Source: DASWIG01 sp965371445 (GTDB taxonomy: Bacteria; Acidobacteriota; Thermoanaerobaculia; Multivoradales; J023). From it: 7,627 nt of DNA. The notes beneath the pieces are model-generated. The model was not told the origin of the DNA. It made no database searches and saw only the letters and a program-made list of their open reading frames with translations. Below are positions 1 to 5,416 of this stretch, one piece after another. How positions within the stretch are numbered: position 1 is the stretch's first letter; each line of letters opens with the position of its first letter. The DNA lies in assembly GCA_965371445.1 (NCBI GenBank), contig CBDUYN010000294.1, positions 1 to 7,627 on the forward strand, in the 5' to 3' direction. The position numbers and the translations under genes are program-made.

Positions 1-94
1 CTGAGCCCCTGGCCGAGCCCCTGAAGATCCCATCCTGAAGGCCCACCAGGCACTCGCCGTAAACCCTTGATAGCAAAGGACTTCGGTTACCGTG

Positions 95-124
95 GCACCC
101 TAAGAGCGAGCACCCTAAGAGCGA
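95..124. repeat. 15-nt tandem repeat, two perfect copies
   Basis: The unit GCACCCTAAGAGCGA occurs at 95-109 and again at 110-124 without mismatch; the related GCGAAGAGCG follows. It is in the gene-poor left flank. No function is evident; it looks like a local slippage duplication. Confidence 0.8.
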
Positions 125-396
125 AGAGCGGGGACTGCCAAGCTCATTGCGGAGCTCGCTCTCCACCAGCCGACTCGGGTGGTATTCCCAAGGGCGGCGC
201 CGCCCAGGCAGAGCTCGTCCAGGGCTCCGGCGCGCCGGGCCGACGCGACGTCTCTCGCGCTGACACGCTCGATCTCCACTCCGTAGATGCGGTGGAAGAC
301 CATGGCGAAGATCCGGTCGCCCAGGCCTCGAAGCGCTGGAGGAGCGCCGTGCGGGAGCGGAGAAGCCGATCCGCCAGGACGCCGCAGCCAATGTCC

Positions 397-405
397 TGCT
401 ATGAT
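397..405 (+). promoter_or_regulatory. Extended -10 promoter box, leaderless start of the MNT gene
   Basis: TGCTATGAT is a close match to an extended -10 element (TGnTATAAT), with TATGAT at 400-405. Seven bases later comes the ATG at 413, so transcription would begin at or next to the start codon. No Shine-Dalgarno sequence precedes 413, which agrees with a leaderless mRNA. I see no convincing -35 box, which an extended -10 promoter does not strictly need. Inference from sequence only. Confidence 0.45.
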
Positions 406-412
406 CATGTCG

Positions 413-772
413 ATGCCAGCAGAAGTGACCGTCCTTCAATCGTCAGCCAGCTACACCCTCGACGAGCTGGCGCAACTCGCTGCCGAGCCGCTGCAGCGCT
501 CGGGTGGCGAGCGCGCCATCGCCTTCGGCTCCTACGCCCGGGGGACTGCGGACGGTTACTCCGATCTCGACCTCGTGGTGGTGCTACGCACCCATCGGCC
601 GCCGTTCGAGCGCTGGCCTCTGCTGCGCGAGCTGCTGGATGCGTTACCCGTTCCCGTCGACCTCCTGGTCTATACACCGGAAGAGTTCGTGCTCGGCATG
701 GAGCAGCGGCTCGGTATTTTCGACGCCATCGCTCGCGAGGGGATTCTCCTCTATGCGCGATCCGAAAGCTGA
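413..772 (+). CDS. MNT-type minimal nucleotidyltransferase (MntA-like antitoxin)
   Basis: This 119-residue protein is a minimal nucleotidyltransferase of the DNA polymerase beta superfamily. The signature GSYARGTADGYSDLD gives GS at residues 39-40 and metal-binding Asp51 and Asp53 (the GSx10DxD motif); a third acidic residue, Asp83, lies in PVDLLVY, as the fold requires. The length fits the family. In MntA/HepT toxin-antitoxin systems such enzymes transfer AMP to the partner HEPN RNase and silence it; that role is inferred here from the adjacent HEPN gene. ATGs at 401 and 407 are in frame and possible, but neither has a ribosome binding site, and 413 lies seven bases after a good -10 box, so I chose 413 (MPAEV). 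The 3' end overlaps the HEPN gene by 20 bases, implying coupled translation. The family is clear; the exact target is not shown. Confidence 0.88.
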   Translation: MPAEVTVLQSSASYTLDELAQLAAEPLQRSGGERAIAFGSYARGTADGYSDLDLVVVLRTHRPPFERWPLLRELLDALPVPVDLLVYTPEEFVLGMEQRLGIFDAIAREGILLYARSES

Positions 773-1298
773 GGCCGGCCGCTGGCTGGCTGCGGCCCGT
801 GAGGAGCTCGCCTGGACTCGCCACGCCGCCGCCGGCGGCTTCCATGCACCGGCCTGTTTCCACGCTCAGCAAGGGGCGGAAAAGGCGGTCAAGGCTGTCC
901 ACTTTCTCCGCGGCGCGCGGGTGGTCATCGGCCACAACGTCCGCGCCCTGATCGAGAGCCTGGAGCCACGGGTTTCGGCTCTCGACGCCTTGGCCGATGC
1001 CGGGCGCGAGCTCGACCTTCTCTACATTCCGACCCGCTACCCGAACGGCCTCGATTCCGGCACACCGGGCGAGGCGTTTTCCGCCAGCCAATCGCGCCGC
1101 GCGATCGAGCACACTACGGCGATCATCGCGGCGGCGGCGCAGCTCGTCGAGCCACCACCGAAGCCAAGCCCCGGCGTGAAGGCTGTCGGCGGCCCGGCAC
1201 CGGCGGATCAGGGTGAGGCGCCAGCAGATGATGTGCCGCCCGCAGAGGAGAAGCCCGCTGAGCCCGCAGAGGAGAAGCCCGCTGAGGGGAGTGGATAG
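753..1298 (+). CDS. HEPN domain protein (HepT-like RNase toxin) with low-complexity tail
   Basis: The protein has 181 residues. Residues 1-132 form a HEPN domain of the group that travels with MNT nucleotidyltransferases: WLAAAREELAW near the N terminus, CFHAQQGAEKAVKAV at 35-49 and YIPTRYPNG at 91-99 are typical stretches. The RNase motif Rx4-6H is present as R56-VVIG-H61. HEPN toxins of this kind cut RNA and are held inactive by the partner nucleotidyltransferase. Residues 134-181 are a Pro/Ala/Glu/Lys-rich tail not expected in the family; it ends in two copies of PAEEKPAE. GAGGGGA at 737-743, nine bases before the ATG, supports the start at 753 inside the end of the upstream gene. The pairing and the overlap make a two-gene operon very likely. 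Whether toxin activity is retained cannot be judged from sequence. Confidence 0.87.
   Translation: MRDPKAEAGRWLAAAREELAWTRHAAAGGFHAPACFHAQQGAEKAVKAVHFLRGARVVIGHNVRALIESLEPRVSALDALADAGRELDLLYIPTRYPNGLDSGTPGEAFSASQSRRAIEHTTAIIAAAAQLVEPPPKPSPGVKAVGGPAPADQGEAPADDVPPAEEKPAEPAEEKPAEGSG
1239..1286 (+). repeat. 24-nt in-frame tandem repeat in the HEPN tail
   Basis: Two identical 24-base units, at 1239-1262 and 1263-1286, encode PAEEKPAE twice. Identity at every base, including silent positions, points to a recent duplication. It makes part of the acidic-proline tail of the HEPN protein. Confidence 0.85.
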
Positions 1299-1385
1299 CC
1301 GCCCTCGCTCCAGCGCTCGAGGAGCTCGGTGATGGGGGACGCTTCAATGGGGGACCACGGACGCCGACTTCGCGCGGTTCGGCTT

Positions 1386-1427
1386 CCTGCCTCCTGGTTC
1401 TCCTGCCTCCTGCCTGCCTCCTGGTTC
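1386..1427. repeat. CCTGCCTCCTGGTTC direct repeat
   Basis: CCTGCCTCCTGGTTC occurs at 1386-1400 and 1413-1427, with a partial copy (TCCTGCCTCCTG) between them. This is a pyrimidine-rich, microsatellite-like cluster in the gap upstream of the CHAT gene. No function is evident. Confidence 0.75.
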
Positions 1428-1508
1428 CACCCACTTCGGCAAGGTCGGATCTCGCTCGGGTCGGCTGGCACTCTGGGAACTCTGGAACAAACCCGGCTGA
1501 CGTCTCGT

Positions 1509-1611
1509 GACGACGCTCCGTGTCGTCGCTCTGGGCCGACGCTCGGCGTCGTGGAACCACGGGCTCGGAGGCGACATGTGTTCCTACCCGTGATGCCGTC
1601 GCGTAGCGACG
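1509..1611. repeat. Cluster of three small perfect GC hairpins
   Basis: Three inverted repeats stand in a row: GACGAC/GTCGTC (1509-1514 with 1522-1527, 7-nt loop), CGACGC-TCG-GCGTCG (1537-1551) and CGTCGC-GTA-GCGACG (1597-1611). Each has a 6-bp perfect stem, all made of related cgac/gtcg words. None is followed by a T run, so they are not standard terminators. They may be remnants of a dispersed palindromic repeat. Confidence 0.55.
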
Positions 1612-1716
1612 TAAGATGCTCTGAAGGAACTGAGGCACTTGGCGCCCAACCTGCGGAGAACCCGTCCGAACCAAGATCGCCCGAGTGGCCAAGGAACCGC
1701 ACGCGCCGTCAAACGC

Positions 1717-1723
1717 GAGGAGG
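1717..1723 (+). promoter_or_regulatory. Ribosome binding site that sets the CHAT gene start
   Basis: GAGGAGG lies seven bases before the ATG at 1731. It is the only good Shine-Dalgarno sequence in front of any in-frame start of this long open frame, and it decides against upstream starts such as 1329. Confidence 0.75.
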
Positions 1724-1730
1724 CATACCG

Positions 1731-4511
1731 ATGAGCAGACTCCAGGTTCTGGAACGAGACGGCCAACCGGGTAGCTCGGTGGCCGCCTCGAGCCCCTCGA
1801 CGCCACCGACGGCGTCCGTCCTGCTCCTCGCCCTCTTCGCCTGTGTCCCTGCGCCGCGGCCTCCGGAGCTCGAAGTCGAATACGGCGGCTGTGCCGCCGT
1901 GCTCGGCTCCGCGTCCCTGCCGACCTGCGTCCTCGTCGCCGAGAGGACCCTCACGCTGTGGGCGAGGAGTGACCTCGGCGCCCGTCTCGAGGTCCTCGCC
2001 GGCGAGAGCTCCTGGAAGATCTCCGAGGGCGAGCCGGTCGGGGAAGGATTCCGCTTCGAGCTGACGCAGATCGAAGCCGGCGAGCTCGTCGTCCGTGCCG
2101 GCCTGGACGACATGGACGCCACCTGGAACCTGGCGCTTGCACCCCCACGGCACAGCGGCCTCGACGAAACGCGCCGCGACGTCGACGAAATGCGCCGGCT
2201 CATCGGCGACGAGGGATACACCGCGGCCCGGCGCTTCCTCGAAGAGCGCTTCGAGCAAGCCGGCACACCGCTCCAAGCCGGGATCCTCGTGGGCACCATG
2301 GCCCGCCTGAGCCTGGCCGCGGGCGCCGAGCAGGCCCGCGACGAGGCCGAACGAGCCGTCGCCCTGCATCGGCAGTCCGGAAACCTCTCGGCCCTGGTCG
2401 ACGACCTCACCTTCCTCCACTATCTTCTCGGCTACGAGCTCGAGGAGGTCGAAGCCGCCCGCGACGTCCTCTTCCGGGAGGTCCCGGAGACCGCCTCCGG
2501 CGACGGCGGCTCAGCGTACCTGGTCGCCTTCTACCGCGGCCAATGGGCGGTCAACACCGGCAACGGCCGTGCCGCGCTGGAAGATCTCGGCGCCGCAGTC
2601 CGGCACGCCGAACGCGTCGGCGAGGTGAGCCAGCGCGTCATGACCCAACAGCTCCTGGGCCGTCAGCTGCGCCGTCTCGGTCAGAACGAGCAAGCCACGG
2701 CGACGATCGAGCGCCTCGTGGCAGAGGTCGACGAGCTCGGCGACGGCTGCGAGAAGGCCAAGCTCTACAACGAAGTCGCCTGGGACCGGCTGCAGGCGCT
2801 CGATGCGCGGCTTCCCGCCGAGATTCCCTGGAGCGAGCTGGAGAAGGCCCTCGAGCGGGTCGGCAAATGTCCCGGGCGGGACCGCGAGGAGCAGAACCTG
2901 CGGCTCAACCTCGCGCTCGCCCATCTCCACGCCGGCCATCCGGAGGGCGCGCGCCTGGAGCTCGAGCGCGTCCGGACGACCGAGGAGACGCCGCGCTGGC
3001 TCCTGGTGTGGCGTCACGACGTCGAGGGGCGCATCGCCCTCGCCGAGGGCCGTCCGGGCGAGGCGCTCGGCCTTTACGACGCTCTGGCCCGGCTGGCGGA
3101 GGTGGGAGGCGGGCTCGACGTCGCCTGGCGTGCCGCCGTCGGACGGGCCCAGGCCCTGGAGGCCGCCGGAGAGGTCGACGCCGCTCTCGAAGCGCTGGGG
3201 CAGGCCGAGAGCCTCCTCGACGAGGAAAGCCTGCGAGCGCCGATCGACGGACGCGAGACCTCTGTCGCGGCCCGCGAATGGGGTACGCGGCTCTATCTCG
3301 ACCTCCTGCTCGACGGCCGTCCGAGAGAAGCCTTGGCGGTCGCCCGCCGGGCGCGCTCGCGCTTCTTCCGCGGCCTCGCCCGCGACGCACGACGCCAAGA
3401 CCTCGACGGCGACGCCGCGGCGGTCGTCGAGCGCTACTACCTGCTGCGTTCCGAATTCGAGGACGACCTCGCCCAGGACTGGGCCGTGCCCACCCGGCTC
3501 GCCGAGACCCTCGCCGCGGAGCGCGAAGCGACGCGGCGCGAGCTCCACCAGCTCCTCGACCAGGCCCTGGCTCTCCTCGGCGGCGTCCCGGACACCGGCA
3601 CGCCGCCGCCGGTCGCGCCGGGCGAGGTCCTCCTCCTCTACCACCCGGCGCCGGACGGCTGGTTCGCCTTCGCCGCCGCCGCCGAGGGCGTCGACGCCCG
3701 GCGTCTCGGCGAGCTCGACCTCTCCGCCACCCGGGCGCAGCTCGCGGACCGACTCCTGGAGCCCTTCGCCGAGAGCCTTGCCCGTGCCGGGCGCGTCCGG
3801 GTCCTCCCCTACGGCGCGCTGCGCGCCATCGACTTCCACGCCCTGCCCTTCGGCGGCGACACGCTCCTGAGCGCCTCCCGTCCGGTGGTCTACGGCCTGG
3901 ACCTGCCCGCGGCGCCGGGGCCCTCCGGGCGGCGCGCCCTGCTGATCGCGGACCCCACCGGCAGCCTGCCGGCGGCAGCGGCGGAGGTGGCGTCCGTCGA
4001 GCGCGCCCTGGCGCGAAAAGGCGGCTGGGACGTCGAGCTCTTCGACGACGACACCGCCGCCCTGCGCGACCGCCTGCCGGCGGTCGACCTCCTGCACTTC
4101 GCAGGTCACGTCGACTTCTCCGGCCAGGACCTCGGGAGCGCTGCCCTGGAAAGCGCTCTCGCCTTCGACCGGTACGGCGCGGCGCGGCTGACCGCCGGCG
4201 ACGTCCTGGCCCATGCGGGCGCTCCGGCGACCGTGGTGCTTTCGGCCTGCGAGAGCGCCCGCGCCTCCGCCACCGACGCGCCCGTCGGGCTGGGTGTCGC
4301 CCACGCTTTCCTGCTCGCCGGCAGCCGGACGGTGATCGCCGCCGTCCGGCGGGTCGACGACGAGCAGAGCGCGGCCCTCATCCGGCACTTCTACGACTCC
4401 TGGGACACGACGCCGGAGGGCGCGGCAACGGCGCTCGCCGCCGCCCAGCTCGCGCTACGGCGCGAGGACCCGGAGGCCGACTGGGCGAGCTTCCGCGTCC
4501 TCGAACGCTAG
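1731..4511 (+). CDS. Putative lipoprotein with TPR-like repeats and C-terminal CHAT protease domain
   Basis: A 926-residue protein. The N terminus has a hydrophobic stretch (VLLLALFAC, about 30-38) ending in a lipobox-like LFAC with Cys38, so it is probably a lipoprotein; the segment before it is long (about 29 residues) and poorly charged, which weakens this. Residues about 50-125 look beta-rich. Residues about 140-560 are alpha-helical and Ala/Leu/Glu-rich, with pairs such as AEQARDEAERAVALH and RPGEALGLYDALARLAE, consistent with degenerate TPR repeats. A possible coiled coil (about 575-620) leads to the CHAT domain (about 630-926), a caspase-like cysteine protease fold. The catalytic pair is visible: His793 in LLHFAGH and Cys840 in VVLSACES. 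A strong hairpin follows the stop codon directly. Substrate unknown; the neighbouring sigma/membrane-protein operon is a candidate. CHAT identity is firm, export is likely, and TPR calls are approximate. Confidence 0.88.
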   Translation: MSRLQVLERDGQPGSSVAASSPSTPPTASVLLLALFACVPAPRPPELEVEYGGCAAVLGSASLPTCVLVAERTLTLWARSDLGARLEVLAGESSWKISEGEPVGEGFRFELTQIEAGELVVRAGLDDMDATWNLALAPPRHSGLDETRRDVDEMRRLIGDEGYTAARRFLEERFEQAGTPLQAGILVGTMARLSLAAGAEQARDEAERAVALHRQSGNLSALVDDLTFLHYLLGYELEEVEAARDVLFREVPETASGDGGSAYLVAFYRGQWAVNTGNGRAALEDLGAAVRHAERVGEVSQRVMTQQLLGRQLRRLGQNEQATATIERLVAEVDELGDGCEKAKLYNEVAWDRLQALDARLPAEIPWSELEKALERVGKCPGRDREEQNLRLNLALAHLHAGHPEGARLELERVRTTEETPRWLLVWRHDVEGRIALAEGRPGEALGLYDALARLAEVGGGLDVAWRAAVGRAQALEAAGEVDAALEALGQAESLLDEESLRAPIDGRETSVAAREWGTRLYLDLLLDGRPREALAVARRARSRFFRGLARDARRQDLDGDAAAVVERYYLLRSEFEDDLAQDWAVPTRLAETLAAEREATRRELHQLLDQALALLGGVPDTGTPPPVAPGEVLLLYHPAPDGWFAFAAAAEGVDARRLGELDLSATRAQLADRLLEPFAESLARAGRVRVLPYGALRAIDFHALPFGGDTLLSASRPVVYGLDLPAAPGPSGRRALLIADPTGSLPAAAAEVASVERALARKGGWDVELFDDDTAALRDRLPAVDLLHFAGHVDFSGQDLGSAALESALAFDRYGAARLTAGDVLAHAGAPATVVLSACESARASATDAPVGLGVAHAFLLAGSRTVIAAVRRVDDEQSAALIRHFYDSWDTTPEGAATALAAAQLALRREDPEADWASFRVLER

Positions 4512-4548
4512 GAGGCTGTAGGACATAGATTCTTGTCCTACAGCCTCC
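4511..4548. terminator. 14-bp perfect hairpin after the CHAT gene (terminator or REP element)
   Basis: GGAGGCTGTAGGAC (4511-4524) pairs perfectly with GTCCTACAGCCTCC (4535-4548) around the 10-nt loop ATAGATTCTT. The stem starts on the last base of the stop codon. No T run follows; instead comes GGTACCGTCCCC, a motif reminiscent of REP-type repeats. It could stop or stabilise the CHAT transcript, act as a bidirectional element, or be a repeat. Confidence 0.65.
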
Positions 4549-4570
4549 GGTACCGTCCCCTTGGGGGGAA
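4549..4570. repeat. REP-like motif next to the hairpin
   Basis: GGTACCGTCCCC followed by TTGGGGGGAA reads on the other strand as GGGGACGGTACC, which resembles REP sequences mobilised by RAYT (IS200-like) transposases in many genomes. No RAYT gene is in the window, so this rests on resemblance alone. Confidence 0.3.
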
Positions 4571-4590
4571 CGAGGGGGGACAGCACTGGC

Positions 4591-4650
4591 GACCCGGCAA
4601 GAAAGAATCTCCTCCCGATGTCAGAAACGCCCGCCGGACGGCGAATACCC
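4591..4650. repeat. 60-bp dispersed repeat, copy 1 (upstream of sigma gene)
   Basis: This segment aligns without gaps to 6417-6476 with 45 of 60 identical bases. Exact blocks are GACCCGGCAA, CCGATGTCAGAAA and CGGCGAATACCC. Between the last two, a GCC/GGC pair is kept while the bases between differ, so a small hairpin may be preserved. Each copy lies in a gap upstream of a gene and is followed within about 10 bases by a hairpin. Function unknown: operator, structured RNA or mobile repeat. Confidence 0.75.
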
Positions 4651-4655
4651 ATACG

Positions 4656-4705
4656 TCAGCCGGCCTCCTCTCACCGGCACCGGCGTGGTGCCAAAGGCCG
4701 GCTGA
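4656..4705. promoter_or_regulatory. Nested hairpin upstream of the sigma promoter
   Basis: TCAGCCGGCCT (4656-4666) pairs perfectly over 11 bp with AGGCCGGCTGA (4695-4705). Inside it GGCACC (4676-4681) pairs with GGTGCC (4687-4692). It starts six bases after the 60-bp repeat and ends about 60 bases before the -10 box. A role as protein binding site, terminator of incoming transcription or repeat is possible; there is no T run directly after it. Confidence 0.55.
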
Positions 4706-4763
4706 GGTGCAAACCCCCGGCGCTCGGGGCTCGTTGCGGCTCCGTTTTTTCCCCGCCGGTGGA

Positions 4764-4769
4764 TATACT
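4764..4769 (+). promoter_or_regulatory. -10 box TATACT, leaderless start of the sigma gene
   Basis: TATACT differs from the TATAAT consensus at one base and is eight bases upstream of the ATG at 4778. The predicted transcription start falls on or beside the start codon, and no Shine-Dalgarno sequence is present, so the mRNA is probably leaderless. At 17-bp spacing the -35 hexamer (TCCGTT, 4741-4746) is weak. A run of six T (4745-4750) lies in the spacer. Confidence 0.5.
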
Positions 4770-4777
4770 TCCGGCCG

Positions 4778-5416
4778 ATGGACGATCGACGTCACAGGGT
4801 GCTGGAGAAGGCCCTGGCCGGGGAGGAGACGGCCCAGACGCAGCTGGTCGGGTGTCTGACCCCCGTCATCCAGGCCCGGGTCGGCCAATGGCTGCTCTAT
4901 GCGGACCCCGGCCGACGATCGCGCCAGAGCGTGGAAGACCTCACCCAGGAGGTGTTCATCATCCTCTTCGAAAACGACGCCAGGATCCTGCGCCACTGGG
5001 ACCCGAAGCGCGGAGCCTCGCTCGAGAACTTCGTCGGCCGGGTCGCCGAGCTCCGGGTGCGCTCCCTGACGCGCAGTCAAAAGCGCGATCCGTGGGCCGA
5101 GGAAACCGTGGAGGACGTCGAGCTCGGGCACCACTCGCCCGAAGCCGACCCCGAGCGGCGACGCGCCTCGCAGGAGCTCCTGGAATTGCTGCTCGAGCGT
5201 CTGCGTGCCACGCTCAGCCCGCTCGGTTGGAACCTCTTCCAGCTCCTCTTCCTGCACGAGCTCCCGGTCGAAGAAGTCAGCCGGATCACCGACCAGCGTC
5301 CCGACTCCGTCTACCAGTGGCGCCGCCGGCTGCGCAAGAAGGCCCGGCAGCTCAGGGACGAGCTGAAAGCGGACGAACGCCCGGACTCGGATCTCGCCGA
5401 GGGAGACTGCTCATGA
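4778..5416 (+). CDS. RNA polymerase sigma-70 family factor, ECF-like
   Basis: A 212-residue two-domain sigma factor. Region 2 spans about 25-100: DLTQEVFIILFEND at 54-67 and the following RGASLENFVGRVAELRVRSL carry the core-binding helix and the -10 recognition helices. An acidic linker (about 104-128) joins it to region 4 at about 134-195, where VEEVSRITDQRPDSVYQWRR forms the helix-turn-helix that reads the -35 element. There is no region 1.1 or 3, and the length fits ECF-type factors. It would direct RNA polymerase to a small regulon, possibly including its own gene. The next gene overlaps by ATGA, as usual for a sigma/anti-sigma pair. The start at 4778 is supported by the -10 box just upstream; there is no ribosome binding site, and the reading frame is not a plausible protein before it. 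The signal and targets are unknown. Confidence 0.9.
   Translation: MDDRRHRVLEKALAGEETAQTQLVGCLTPVIQARVGQWLLYADPGRRSRQSVEDLTQEVFIILFENDARILRHWDPKRGASLENFVGRVAELRVRSLTRSQKRDPWAEETVEDVELGHHSPEADPERRRASQELLELLLERLRATLSPLGWNLFQLLFLHELPVEEVSRITDQRPDSVYQWRRRLRKKARQLRDELKADERPDSDLAEGDCS
5399..5405 (+). promoter_or_regulatory. Ribosome binding site for the membrane protein gene
   Basis: GAGGGAG lies seven bases before the ATG at 5413, within the end of the sigma gene. Together with the ATGA overlap it fixes the start and indicates coupled translation. Confidence 0.75.

Larger units (their letters stand above)
1..412. other. Non-coding or gene-poor left flank
   Basis: I find no supported gene here. 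Bases 3-38 read in one frame as EPLAEPLKIPS followed by TGA, which could be the last codons of a gene that begins outside the window; the direct repeat GAGCCCCTG (3-11 and 15-23) lies inside it. This is too short to prove. Several ATG frames stay open on both strands, as expected at this GC content, but none shows a domain or a ribosome binding site. The right end of the stretch holds the promoter proposed for the nucleotidyltransferase gene. Confidence 0.45.
1299..1730. other. 432-bp intergenic gap with repeats and hairpins
   Basis: I see no supported gene. The frame of the downstream CHAT gene happens to stay open back to 1329, but the DNA here is made of short repeats and palindromes and gives no recognisable protein. 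Another frame, 1615-1734, reads from an in-frame TAA to a TGA that overlaps the CHAT start (containing LKELRHLAPNLRR and AVKREEAYR); it lacks an ATG and may be a gene remnant or chance. Present are a CCTGCCTCCTGGTTC repeat (1386-1427), three perfect hairpins (1509-1611) and the ribosome binding site of the next gene. I cannot place a promoter confidently. Confidence 0.6.

Noticed and set aside
115..408. 97-codon open frame on the minus strand
   Set aside because: No ribosome binding site, no recognisable domain, and part of it is made by the 15-nt repeat. I cannot exclude a gene remnant.
1386..1427. CRISPR-like repeats
   Set aside because: The units are short, nearly contiguous and without unique spacers of regular length; no cas genes are present.
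1329..1730. N-terminal extension of the CHAT protein back to the ATG at 1329
   Set aside because: The frame is open by chance in GC-rich DNA; the stretch is built of repeats and hairpins and gives no recognisable protein. GAGGAGG before 1731 and the hydrophobic segment with lipobox soon after it support the later start.
2511..4388. Long minus-strand frame of 625 codons inside the CHAT gene
   Set aside because: It is a shadow of the CHAT coding sequence: Gly/Arg/Val-rich, no domains, while the plus strand encodes clear CHAT motifs.
2543..4528. Plus-strand frame of 661 codons overlapping the CHAT gene
   Set aside because: Arg/Pro/Gly-rich shadow frame with no family features.
4591..4650. Minus-strand peptide shared by the two 60-bp repeats (VFAVRRAFLTSGGDS... 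and VFAASSAFLTSEGEI...)
   Set aside because: Most differences change the amino acid and there is no start or binding site, so a conserved coding sequence is not supported; conserved DNA or RNA is the better reading.
4706..4750. Intrinsic terminator ending in the T6 run at 4745-4750
   Set aside because: The T run is about 40 bases from the strong hairpin, and the nearer CCCC/GGGG pairing is only 4 bp and about 20 bases away.
4561..5412. Upstream extension of the membrane protein gene through the sigma gene
   Set aside because: The extended frame is an out-of-frame reading of the sigma gene; the ATG at 5413 has its own ribosome binding site and the usual ATGA overlap.
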